Of a stretch of 64,000 nucleotides of DNA, positions 11,612-20,277 are shown piece by piece (positions within the stretch are counted from its first letter, which is position 1; the number at the start of each line of letters is the position of its first letter). This DNA is from Setoptus koraiensis (taxonomy: Eukaryota > Arthropoda). Both the position numbers and the translations under genes were made by a program. Location: positions 20,770,001-20,834,000 of the forward strand of contig CM106586.1 of assembly GCA_048013815.1 (NCBI GenBank), written 5' to 3'. The notes beneath the pieces were generated by a model. It was not told the DNA's origin. It saw nothing but the letters and a program-made list of their open reading frames with translations, and made no database searches.

Positions 11612-12670
11612 ATGTTTAGCTCGTCCAAATTCAATATTGATTGTGGCTACTTTGAGGGCCTTGCTAGAGGATTCAAAGAATCAATTCTACGTCAGGCGGA
11701 TTATGAAAATTTGGTTCAATGTGAAACATTAGATGATATTAAACTAAACCTACAAAATACTGACTATGCCGGACTAATGTCAACAGAACAATCGCCAATC
11801 ACAGTGAATTTAATCGAGGAAAAACTAAGAGATAAGCTAGTCATGGAATTCTTGCACATACGCAACCAAGCAAAAGCACCATTATCTACATTCCTTGATT
11901 ATATTACCTACTCGTATATGATTGACAATGTCATGTTGCTTATAACAGGCATAGTCAATAATAGGCCCATATCAGAATTGATACACAAGTGCCATCCACT
12001 GGGTGGCTTCGATCAGATGGAAGCCGTTCATGTGGCCTCAACTCCAGAAGAATTGTATGACGCTGTCATTGTCGACACGCCCTTGGCACCATTCTTTGTT
12101 GATTGTATCAATCAACAAGATATGAGCGAGCTCAACATTGAAATCATTCGTAATAGCTTATTTAAATCATACATTGAATCGTTTTATGATTTTTGTGCCA
12201 CATTAGGAGGATCAACGGCTGAGGTTATGTGCGAGATATTGGCATTCGAGGCCGATAGACGATGTTTCAACATTACCATTAACTCTCTAGATAGTAGCCT
12301 AACGCGCGATGATCGGGCTCGCCTTTATCCCACCTGTGGGATGCTCTATCCGTATGGATTAACTATGTTGGCCAAAGCCGAGGATTTCGAGCATGTTAGA
12401 CAAGTGTCTGAATTTTATGCTCAATATAAAGTTTTATTCGAGGGACAGAATACCGCGGCCACAAACCCAGATGGGCGTGCATTAGAGGACAAATTTACAG
12501 AATACGAGGTTAGATTGAATGTAAATGCTTTCATGCAACAATTTCATTATGGAGTATTCTATTCATCTCTTAAATTAAAAGAGCAAGAGTGCCGTAACAT
12601 CGTTTGGATATCTGAATGTATCTCCCAAAGGCATAGGCAAAGAATAGACAATTACATCCCTATATTCTGA
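11612..12670 (+). CDS. VhaAC39: V-type proton ATPase subunit d (V0 AC39)
   Basis: 352 residues, the normal family length, in one exon. It carries the family landmarks: [15 protein letters not shown] at the N terminus, [33 protein letters not shown] and [13 protein letters not shown]. Then come [45 protein letters not shown], and the tail [25 protein letters not shown]. Subunit d caps the c-ring on the cytoplasmic side of V0 and links it to the central stalk of V1. Two decayed partial copies of this gene occur 5-8 kb downstream, at 17625 (plus) and 19740 (minus). Confidence 0.97.
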   Translation: MFSSSKFNIDCGYFEGLARGFKESILRQADYENLVQCETLDDIKLNLQNTDYAGLMSTEQSPITVNLIEEKLRDKLVMEFLHIRNQAKAPLSTFLDYITYSYMIDNVMLLITGIVNNRPISELIHKCHPLGGFDQMEAVHVASTPEELYDAVIVDTPLAPFFVDCINQQDMSELNIEIIRNSLFKSYIESFYDFCATLGGSTAEVMCEILAFEADRRCFNITINSLDSSLTRDDRARLYPTCGMLYPYGLTMLAKAEDFEHVRQVSEFYAQYKVLFEGQNTAATNPDGRALEDKFTEYEVRLNVNAFMQQFHYGVFYSSLKLKEQECRNIVWISECISQRHRQRIDNYIPIF

Positions 12671-12930
12671 TCTGTCTAAAATTACCATTGTTATCATCAG
12701 TCATTGTCGGAAAAGTTAGAATATTTTGTATTATTTTACTATTGATATATCAATAATAGTCAAGAAAGAAAAGGCACACACACGCAAGATGGATTATTCA
12801 AGAGGTAACTTAGAGTTACAGTTTAAAAGATAGTCTATGTTTAAAACAGATATAAATGATAAACCAGTGTTACTACTGTGTCCTATGCACCCATAAGGAT
12901 TGAAACCATACTCTGTCCTAGCGTTACTTT

Positions 12931-13016
12931 TGGCCTCTTGAAGAGCCATGACTTGTTCAACTTTCTCTACCGGCAGTTCTATGCCGTCAGCTTATTTTTC
13001 TCCCCTCTCAGAGATA
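12931..13016 (-). pseudogene. Decayed fragment of a CNC bZIP DNA-binding region
   Basis: Read on the minus strand, the fragment resembles the basic region of the intact CNC gene at 20278-21699: RGEKNKLTA, then NCR, then RKLNK. Two in-frame stops fall where the intact gene has Q and K. A one-base shift then resumes the match with VMALQE (intact: IMTLQE). At the DNA level aagagccatgacttgttcaa aligns with aagagtcataatttggtcca at about 20380. It abuts the next pseudogene fragment with only a few bases between. Confidence 0.75.
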
Positions 13017-13043
13017 GTTTTCACAGTAACGTCAAGCGCCACA

Positions 13044-13320
13044 GTTGTGACATGGCACCACAGAACCCCAGCTTGAAATCCTGTAAACCGGCATTTTCTG
13101 GGGTTCCAGAATAAGGCTCAACCTGCCAGTGTAATCGCCGGTGCTCAGTTCATACAGCTTGTTTAGTCTGCATTGAGGGTCATGGCGCCGGGGCCTCCAG
13201 GATTGATAGTGCCTTTCAAATCTTCCAAGAATAGCTCGCCTGATTTATCATATATTTTGATCGCGCACCTCAATGAATCCATCTGAAAATAAAGGCATTC
13301 CGAGTGGTGATCTCACCGGA
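13044..13320 (-). pseudogene. Decayed fragment of the ATP6AP1-like gene
   Basis: Minus-strand translation gives QMDSLRCAIKIYDKSGELF and later KGTINPGGPGAM, matching HMDSLKYAITTYDKSGASVW and GTINPEDPGAV of the intact gene at 18411-19202. At least two nonsense codons interrupt it: a TAA at 13163-13165 where the intact gene has Ser, and another shortly after. Both ends of the parent gene are missing. It must derive from a duplication of the gene now intact 5 kb away. Confidence 0.85.
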
Positions 13321-13507
13321 AGGCAATAATACCTTTCTTCATTTGATTGAATACTCATTTGTCGTCCAGTTCAATTTACGAAATTCAAGTTGTCCTAGAA
13401 GATCAAATTTATTGATAAAAAAGACATTCCAATATATACAATATAATAATAATATATTTCTACATCTTATCATTTGGAAAGATGATTTTTTGAATTGAGT
13501 TAATCAA

Positions 13508-14182
13508 TCAAGAGAGAGATGCTTGTAAGCTATAATTGTCGGCTACAGTTGATTGTTGTGAGTTGGGATTTCCAGGAATCGGTGATGAGGTGTCTATCTC
13601 AAAACGATTGCCTACTAAAATAAAGTTGTTGAATTTGTCTATCAGGTCCTTCTTAGAGTTATTATCAGTAAAGCTATCACTATCGTCCATGTAGTCAACC
13701 AATGCTGCTAGATAGGCTTCTAAGCGTTTCCTTCTTAATTGAACTGTGTTTGAGGTCTTGTTGTTGATTCTTTCCTTGGGCGGAAAGTCAAGTTTGGCTA
13801 TATGACTGTGATCCTTTTTGAGTGATACATGCAAGTCATAGAATTGCGAATATCTTCTATAAACGTTCCATTCTTTTTCTTTTGTTTGAATAAATATTTG
13901 GTATACATGATAGGATGAGGCGTCCTTAGTGGCCAAGAAAGCTGTGGGAACTGTAATCTTAATGGACGGTTCTCTATCAGACCGAGTCCGTCCATCTCTA
14001 ACAATATTATTTCTCGTTTTTCCATTACTCGTGTGGTTGCCCTTTTTGTTGTTCACATCATCATCGTCAATCTGATGAGAAGATGATATTGAAGCCTTGT
14101 TTATACATGGACCGTTATCGTCCTCCTCATCATCGGTCTCTTGGGCACCAACTCCTGCTGTCCAACTGGGGGCACGTAACAT
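13508..14182 (-). CDS. PX-domain protein, SNX29-like
   Basis: 224 residues. Residues 1-70 are polar and acidic. A PX domain spans about 73-190. It has the phosphoinositide-binding RRYSQF stretch (about 109-114), the PPK turn (about 134-136) and RRKRLEAYLAALVDYM, followed by a Ser/Pro-rich tail. The wording HVYQIFIQTKEKEWNVYRRY is closest, in my memory, to the PX domain of SNX29. SNX29 also has RUN and coiled-coil regions, which are absent here, so this is a PX-only relative or a truncated orthologue. An in-frame TAA immediately upstream of the ATG supports the start. PX domains recruit proteins to endosomal membranes through PI3P. Confidence 0.75.
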   Translation of the reverse strand: MLRAPSWTAGVGAQETDDEEDDNGPCINKASISSSHQIDDDDVNNKKGNHTSNGKTRNNIVRDGRTRSDREPSIKITVPTAFLATKDASSYHVYQIFIQTKEKEWNVYRRYSQFYDLHVSLKKDHSHIAKLDFPPKERINNKTSNTVQLRRKRLEAYLAALVDYMDDSDSFTDNNSKKDLIDKFNNFILVGNRFEIDTSSPIPGNPNSQQSTVADNYSLQASLS

Positions 14183-14676
14183 TTCTTACTTGAGAATTGT
14201 GCTCAACCATGTAAATCTTTTATAACTGTCTAGAAGGAATGAAAAGAAAGTAATAAAAGGAAATAACAATAAATAATAATACTAATGCCAACGTCACCAC
14301 GAACGTAAGTTTATTATGCTGTCGGGCCAAAGCATAAATATAAAAATCACTACGCACATATGTTGACATGTATTTACATTGTGTGTTAACGCCCGGTTTC
14401 GATGTCTAACATGTTGACTTTGGCACTGCAACTCGACCACAACAAAGAATAGCGTCATGTAACTGTGACATTGTCGCCCTTATATTATCTATTTGAGATA
14501 TCTACCAATGAAATCAACAATATTTCGGAGCCATCAATTTGTTCCGATAGATAATTGATATTATTCGTTTTTCAAATGCGTTGATGTCTATGCATTTGTT
14601 TCAAAACAAGTAGTAAATAGACACTGACAGCTAGTGATTTTCAACACAGTTGTTTTCAAGGAATAACTAGATCAGC
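14183..14676. other. Divergent promoter region, PX gene and cystinosin
   Basis: AT-rich unique sequence between two divergent starts. No further feature seen. Confidence 0.5.
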
Positions 14677-16023
14677 ATGACACGATCACTCCCATGGATT
14701 TTGGTCACGATCTTTGCCCATCATGTAGTCTTGGCTTCTAATCAGCGACATTCATCCGGCCTATTACACCATAAAACTCATGAAATAATCAATACCAACA
14801 ATCATAGTATACAAGTCTTCACAGGTGATAAGGGCACAATAGAGTTCCTAGTCAGTCCGCCACTTCTCGAAAAACTTGACACACATCTTATTGTGGAATC
14901 TAGCAAACAAAACATTATAACCATTGTGGGTTTGAATAAAACGAAGAATGATGACACATATGACTTTCCATTGCTACCGGACAAAAGCAACAATACTGAT
15001 AAAGCACAACGAATAGTTGTCCCTTATGAAACTTCTGATACAAATTCTGGTAAAGCGGTAGTCTATCTGGTACCCATCGATTATAGTATCTACGACCAAA
15101 TAGATTCTGCTGGTGCTTTTGCTTGGATATCAGTGGCTAAATATCCACTGCTGATAGACTTGGAGAAGTTATTGAGATTTATCAATCTCATATTCTGGTC
15201 GATATGTTTGTATCCACAATTAATTTTGAACCATAGAAGAAAGAGCTCAACAGGGTTGACATACGACTATGTCTTGTTGACATGGATTTGTAGTCTCACT
15301 GGATTAATTAAACTCTGGATGTATAGCATTCGTAAAATACAAATACAAAGCTTGAACCAAAAACCGAGAGATGCGCTGTCAGGAGATACTATCGAATGGA
15401 TATTTGTATCCCACGACTTTATTTTCGCTCTGGTGTTGATAAGTCAAACTGTTCTATATAGAGAACGCACATGGAAAGGATCGATGGAATTCACGAAGAA
15501 GTTCGTTGACTTTTTCTTTTATGCCGGCTCCTATTCCGTCTTTGCCTCATTAGTTGGTTACTCTGACTGGATATCATTTCTCAATTTGGTCACTGACTTT
15601 CACTTTGGCTCTAGAGTTTTAAGGAGTATCATTCAAGCCTATAGACATCACAAGATCAAATCAACACACGGATTCTCTGTCTTAGTCCCTATATGTGAGA
15701 TGGTCGGAGCAATAGTGTTACCTTTCCAATTATTGGTATCTATATTCAATTATGATACTTTCAAGTACGAAGCTTCTATATTAGTCGCCATGCTAATATT
15801 TAAGCTTAACATTACTCTAGTTACCCAACATTTTTTTTTATATGGAAGCAACCCAGTTCAATCACCAGATGAAATAACATCCGATTCTGGTGATCATGGA
15901 GATAGTTTCAGTTCGGCATCGAACACAGCACCTAATAGTAGCAACAGAGAAACTATTGGTGCAAGAATTAACAAGATCATAGCCAACAGAAGAATGCCTC
16001 TCATAAGTGAAGTAACCGAATGA
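14677..16023 (+). CDS. CTNS: Cystinosin, lysosomal cystine/H+ symporter
   Basis: 448 residues in one exon: a signal peptide at about 1-20 (MTRSLPWILVTIFAHHVVLA), a luminal N-terminal domain with several N-x-S/T sites, then seven hydrophobic segments. The first PQ-loop is clear (SICLYPQLILNHRRKSSTGL, followed by TYDYVLL) and matches cystinosin. The second loop is recognisable by IIQAYRHHKIKSTHGFS, but the Pro of the PQ pair is replaced by Ile. The aspartate that couples protons in human cystinosin seems to be Glu here (ICEMVGA, by-eye alignment). Cystinosin exports cystine from lysosomes driven by the proton gradient. The end has the YG start of a GYDQL-like region but no clear GYDQL motif. 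It is convergent with the RING gene (168 bases between stops). Confidence 0.88.
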   Translation: MTRSLPWILVTIFAHHVVLASNQRHSSGLLHHKTHEIINTNNHSIQVFTGDKGTIEFLVSPPLLEKLDTHLIVESSKQNIITIVGLNKTKNDDTYDFPLLPDKSNNTDKAQRIVVPYETSDTNSGKAVVYLVPIDYSIYDQIDSAGAFAWISVAKYPLLIDLEKLLRFINLIFWSICLYPQLILNHRRKSSTGLTYDYVLLTWICSLTGLIKLWMYSIRKIQIQSLNQKPRDALSGDTIEWIFVSHDFIFALVLISQTVLYRERTWKGSMEFTKKFVDFFFYAGSYSVFASLVGYSDWISFLNLVTDFHFGSRVLRSIIQAYRHHKIKSTHGFSVLVPICEMVGAIVLPFQLLVSIFNYDTFKYEASILVAMLIFKLNITLVTQHFFLYGSNPVQSPDEITSDSGDHGDSFSSASNTAPNSSNRETIGARINKIIANRRMPLISEVTE

Positions 16024-16191
16024 TTGATATCAAGACACATGAAAAAATTTAGATGCTATAGTTGTATGTATCATACTGACATAACAATAAATTTAATTTT
16101 CAGCCAGATCTTGCTTGAAATTCTCTCGAGCTTTCTATGCAAAAAAAGTTTTGACTCAATTTGACTTCAACTGGTGCAATTCAAATATCTC

Positions 16192-17115
16192 CTATATATA
16201 ATTATATATATATTCCCTACAAATTGGACATTTCTGTAGAAAAACAAATTACCGATTAGTGGTTTAGTTTAGAAGTTATTAATCAGGTCCGAAACAACTT
16301 GCGTGCAACTTGATTAGGTATGAGGTGGTCCTTTGCGATCAACAGCAATTTGAATGGTTATTGTAGTTTTTGCTTACCTTGAAACCAACCTCGACATGTC
16401 TGAGATACGTTCTGAAGCATTCCAAATGCACTCTATGGTTGCATCGTGTCACAATGTGAGGTTTTTGATTGATATCCTCAAGACAGATAGGGCATTCTTC
16501 AACTCCTTCATCTATTGTGACTGTCTCGTGGTTGGCTTCCTCAGTTGTAGCAATCAAGTCTTTGTCGCTACTCACGTCCTGAGCCTCCGCTTCATTTCTC
16601 AATTCTTCCAAAATCCTGTTGAATTCTTCATCACTTGATACATAATCACCTGTATTATATGTATGGCTTGTTGGTGGATCGGTAGCTGCCTGATATAATA
16701 ATTGCCTCATTACCGACTCGAGATCTTCTTCGGATACATAGTCAGAATAGTTGATCTCCGATTGATGAGAGTTGGGCCTATCTGTTTGTGACTCATTGTT
16801 ATTAGTTGTATTCTGTGTTTCATAATGTGTTTCGGTTGTTGATTGGGCTACAAAACTCTCTGTTGATTGTATGTGACTACCGAAGTTGCTTACTTCATTT
16901 TCTTCTCGGCCACTGATCGTACCAATACCTTCAACAGATCTCGATAGCAACTGATTCAAAACTGATTGTGCAACAAAGTCACCAGAATCGTGTCCTATCT
17001 CATTTTCGATGCTACTTTCTGTTTGGCCAGATTCAGTCGATGTAACAACAGATCTAGAACTGACCAATACACAGCAGCATGACGCAAGACTCAGAAAAAA
17101 TAAATTGAGCTTCAT
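16192..17115 (-). CDS. RING-H2 protein with N-terminal signal or anchor, two exons
   Basis: Exon 1 is 17115-16378 and exon 2 is 16233-16192, using a gtaagc donor and a tttctacag acceptor. The joined reading frame encodes 259 residues. The start MKLNLFFLSLASCCCVLVSS is a signal peptide or signal anchor, so I prefer it to the longer frame from 17181. A Ser/Thr/Glu/Asn-rich middle follows. The C terminus holds a RING-H2 finger: CPICLEDI, RCNHRVHLECF, and the last pair CPIC supplied by the tiny second exon. The order C-C-C-H-H-C-C-C is complete only after splicing, which strongly supports the second exon. The likely role is an E3 ubiquitin ligase. If the hydrophobic segment is cleaved the RING would be luminal, so it more probably acts as an anchor. 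Confidence 0.75.
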
Positions 17116-17424
17116 AGTTATCGAATTCACTTCTTTGGTTTTGTTTGGATAGTGGTTTGCTTTGCCCCAAGAGTCAAGCATATATTATATGCTATCATAT
17201 ATAGGTATATTGCATTACTACATCGGATTTCTAACATTTCTTCTCTCTTGTTCATGTTTATTCTTTAAACTCCGTTGCGGGGGTACAATAGCTGAACTTA
17301 TTTGATACTTTGAATTACTATACCACAGGTAGACTCTACGACCACGGGTCTACATTTAAATGAATAGTCGCCAGATAACGACATTTGACATTTTATATTG
17401 CCATTAGTTCAACATTCGATTACA

Positions 17425-17765
17425 AGTTCCAATTCAAATTCAGATTGAATTCTATCTATACATTTCCTCATGCAACGAAATTCGATTGAAATCTCTCGAT
17501 CTGATCTCTTGATTTGATAATTGTTAATTTCCATAGAACACATTACCACTTCGACTCATTGATACAAATTCTGGCGAAGATTTCAAGATACACTGTACTC
17601 TTTCATAGAATCATGACAACACCGAACCAATGTCAACAGAACAATCGCCAATCACAGTGAATTTAATCGAGGAAAAACTAAGAGATAAGCTAATCATCCT
17701 TGCACATACGCAACCATGCAAAGACACCATTATCTACATTCCTTGATTATAGTACCTACTCTTAT
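17425..17765 (+). repeat. Left arm of inverted duplication around the ATP6AP1-like gene
   Basis: This stretch is repeated in reverse orientation at about 19738-20072. Shared words include ttcaaattcagattga, catttcctcatgc, tgataattgttaatttccat, agaacacat and caccattatctacat. Divergence is moderate, with small indels. The inner part of both arms is decayed V-ATPase d sequence. Confidence 0.8.
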
Positions 17766-18125
17766 GTGATTGACATTATCGAGTTGCTCACAAGTTATGA
17801 GTCATAACAAACTTAGTCAATAAAAGGCTTAGAATTAGAATTCCGGCCACAAACCCACATAGGCGTGAATCAAGGGACATAGAATACGAGATCGAATATG
17901 AATACCTTCATCCTACAATTTCATTATGGAGTACTCCGTTCATCTCTTGAATTAAAGGAGCGAGAGTCCTGCAACATCCTTTGGATAGCGAAATGTATCT
18001 CCCAACGACATAGGCAAAGAACAGACAATTACATCCCTATATTCCGATCTGTCTAAAATTGCCATTGTTATTATCAGTCATTATAGGGAATGTTGACATA
18101 TTTTGTATATCTCTGACTACAATCA
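17625..18125 (+). pseudogene. Decayed partial copy of V-ATPase subunit d
   Basis: Nucleotides from 17625 reproduce the intact gene from about 11767 (aatcgccaatcacagtgaat, gaggaaaaactaagagataa). About 470 bases are then missing, and the copy resumes with the 3' coding part (ggccacaaacccacataggc, atttcattatggagtact, gacaattacatccctatatt). Similarity continues into the 3' untranslated region to about 18120. Indels and the deletion destroy the frame. No poly-A tail is visible and the parent has no introns, so retrocopy and DNA duplication cannot be told apart by structure alone. Confidence 0.9.
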
Positions 18126-18410
18126 CGCAGTTCAAGTGATTATGCACGCAGCAAACAAAAACGAACATATAGTTAGATAAAAAAACACAATTGTACTGAT
18201 GATCGGAGGGGTGGTATCTCGATCGCGCCATCAATTGAAGCTTGATCGGTCACCATCATCATTTTTGTTGATGCAAGTTCTCGAGAATGATGACGATGGA
18301 AGCCTGAATCGACCTGATGGCCTTTTATTGGGCACCAATATTAGTGGTACCAGAACTAATCTTTTTTCTTGACTAACATTAATACATCTTGGCTATCCTT
18401 TCTCTGGAGT

Positions 18411-19202
18411 TTATCCTTTGGTGGCCTCTAGTTGTGCCTGACTTAGGAGCATGCCTGCTTTACTAAATTTGAGGTCAGTAGTATTGATGTCGTGTAAAAA
18501 GTAAACACCAATAGTGACACCAACAACCATAAATAATGTTAGGAATAGGCCCATCCAAACTGGAATCGAGATCCACACGGCGCAATCAAAACTAGGCGCA
18601 AATACTGCTTCCGGTAGCTCTGCGAAGGGCTGCAGCTGAAATCTTTCGATCGTTATGAGGACAATCGTTTCGAGATTGGGTTTCTTCTCGTAGTGTTTGT
18701 TTTGCAATCTGAGTGAGCTGCATGAGAACGAGTATTTCGGAGCGGCGTACATGTCTGTTGTTCGTAGTTCTACATGGTTCGGCACGCCTTCCTGGTTGTT
18801 CACAAAACTCAATGTAACTGATGCGGTATCAATCTCCCAAAATCCCTTGTGCGGGTGTGATTTCACACCGAACGACAGCCTGAGATCATGCAAACCGGTT
18901 ATATCCTTGGGTTTCAGAATGAGACCCAACTTGCCATTGTTACTATCATTTATGCAGCTTGTTGAGTCTGCATCGAAGGTGACGGCACCGGGATCTTCAG
19001 GGTTGATAGTACCTATCATCTCTTCCCACACAGACGCGCCTGATTTGTCATACGTCGTGATCGCGTATTTCAATGAATCCATATGAAAATATAAGCATCC
19101 TGTGTGATTGAGGAATCCTGCCGGATATTTCTGCTGTTGAGATCTCTCGATGAGAGTAATGACTACCAATAGAATGAAAGAAAAATACATACTTGCCGAC
19201 AT
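18411..19202 (-). CDS. V-ATPase accessory protein S1-like (ATP6AP1/Ac45 family), short form
   Basis: 263 residues: signal peptide at about 1-23, a luminal domain, one transmembrane helix near the C terminus (SIPVWMGLFLTLFMVVGVTI) and a short cytoplasmic tail. The combination DCAVWISIPVWMGL plus the luminal stretch before it matches the C-terminal half of ATP6AP1. Full-length ATP6AP1 is about 470 residues with an extra N-terminal luminal domain that is cut off in maturation. This protein consists of the membrane-proximal part only, like ATP6AP1L. The family sits inside the V0 ring and assists pump assembly and sorting. It is flanked on both sides by decayed V-ATPase d fragments in opposite orientation, and a decayed partial copy of this gene lies at 13044-13320. 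Confidence 0.85.
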   Translation of the reverse strand: MSASMYFSFILLVVITLIERSQQQKYPAGFLNHTGCLYFHMDSLKYAITTYDKSGASVWEEMIGTINPEDPGAVTFDADSTSCINDSNNGKLGLILKPKDITGLHDLRLSFGVKSHPHKGFWEIDTASVTLSFVNNQEGVPNHVELRTTDMYAAPKYSFSCSSLRLQNKHYEKKPNLETIVLITIERFQLQPFAELPEAVFAPSFDCAVWISIPVWMGLFLTLFMVVGVTIGVYFLHDINTTDLKFSKAGMLLSQAQLEATKG

Positions 19203-19640
19203 CTTGATGAGATATTGATAATATATATGCAGTAATTATTACTGTCCATAAGCCCTCAAAAAAGTCATCTGTATTTACACGAACCGACATTATCGAATCA
19301 TGTGTCGAAACCTGTGCGAAATTCATTTTCGCACAGAAAACAACTAACCTATCTGATGGCTCAGAATCAGTCGGCCCCGTGTGTGGCGCAAAACCCATAA
19401 TGTGCGATAAAAACACAATCTGTGCTTTTTACCAAACTTTTGTGCCAATTGCATTCAGCCTGTAAAGATGCTGCACCGCAGATTACACTCAAAACACTTA
19501 CATGTTCCAAAGAGACCGTTGCGCCATCTACCCGCAGGACTGCAGCAGCAGTTTCGCGAATAACAAAAAAGTTGGAAAAGTTCATACATATTCGTTTTTA
19601 AGGATGTATTGCAAAATGGGCTGGTTTTATTGATGTCCTA

Positions 19641-19676
19641 AACCTAAATAACCTAAAAAACCTAGATAACCTAAAG
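19641..19676. repeat. 9-bp repeat containing CCTAA
   Basis: Four 9-base units aacctaaat, aacctaaaa, aacctagat, aacctaaag. Each contains CCTAA (TTAGG on the other strand), the arthropod telomere word, but the spacing is 9 rather than 5. Confidence 0.7.
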
Positions 19677-19737
19677 TTACATAAATCATAAATTAGCTTG
19701 CCTGAGAAGGTGAAGCTGAGCTATTCCACCCACATCC

Positions 19738-20072
19738 GGGTGGGTACTGTAATCAAGGGATGTAGATAATGGTGTCTTTGCGTATGTGCAAGGATGACTA
19801 GCTTATCTCTTAGTTTTTCCTCGATTAAATTCACTGTGAATTCACTGTGATTGGCGATTGTCCTGTTGACATTGGTCCGGTGTAGTTCTATGATTGTTCT
19901 ATGAAGGAATAACTCAAAATCTTTGCCAGATTTTGTATCACTGAATCGAAGTGGTGATGTGTTCTATGGAAATTAACAATTATCAAATCGAGAGATTTTA
20001 ACTAACTTTCGTCGCATGAGGAAATGTATGTATGTATGGACAGAACTCAATCTGAATTTGAATCGCAGCTTG
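19738..20072 (-). repeat. Right arm of inverted duplication around the ATP6AP1-like gene
   Basis: Reverse-complement partner of 17425-17765. The two arms share changes relative to the intact V-ATPase d gene (for example catccttgcac in place of catggaattcttgcac). One arm was therefore copied from the other after the fragment had begun to decay. Confidence 0.8.
19740..19890 (-). pseudogene. Second decayed fragment of V-ATPase subunit d
   Basis: On the minus strand it contains acaatcgccaatcacagtga, then aatttaatcgaggaaaaact and aagagataagctagtcatc, from the same 5' coding part as the 17625 fragment. A local duplication of gtgaattcac and small deletions disrupt it. It is only about 150 bases long. 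Confidence 0.85.
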
Positions 20073-20277
20073 CAAAATATCGTTGTTACTGCTGTTAGTC
20101 TATCTATGTTATGTTATATAGTAAAGAAAAAGAGAGTCTCTATTTTGGCAAGATACGAGAGAGGTATTGTGCTCGGACACACACTCTAGATAGACTATAG
20201 TTTATTATTATAGACTGGAGATACATTTGAAAAAAACGTTTATGTTTAAGATATAGATGATCCATGATTTGTTGGTG

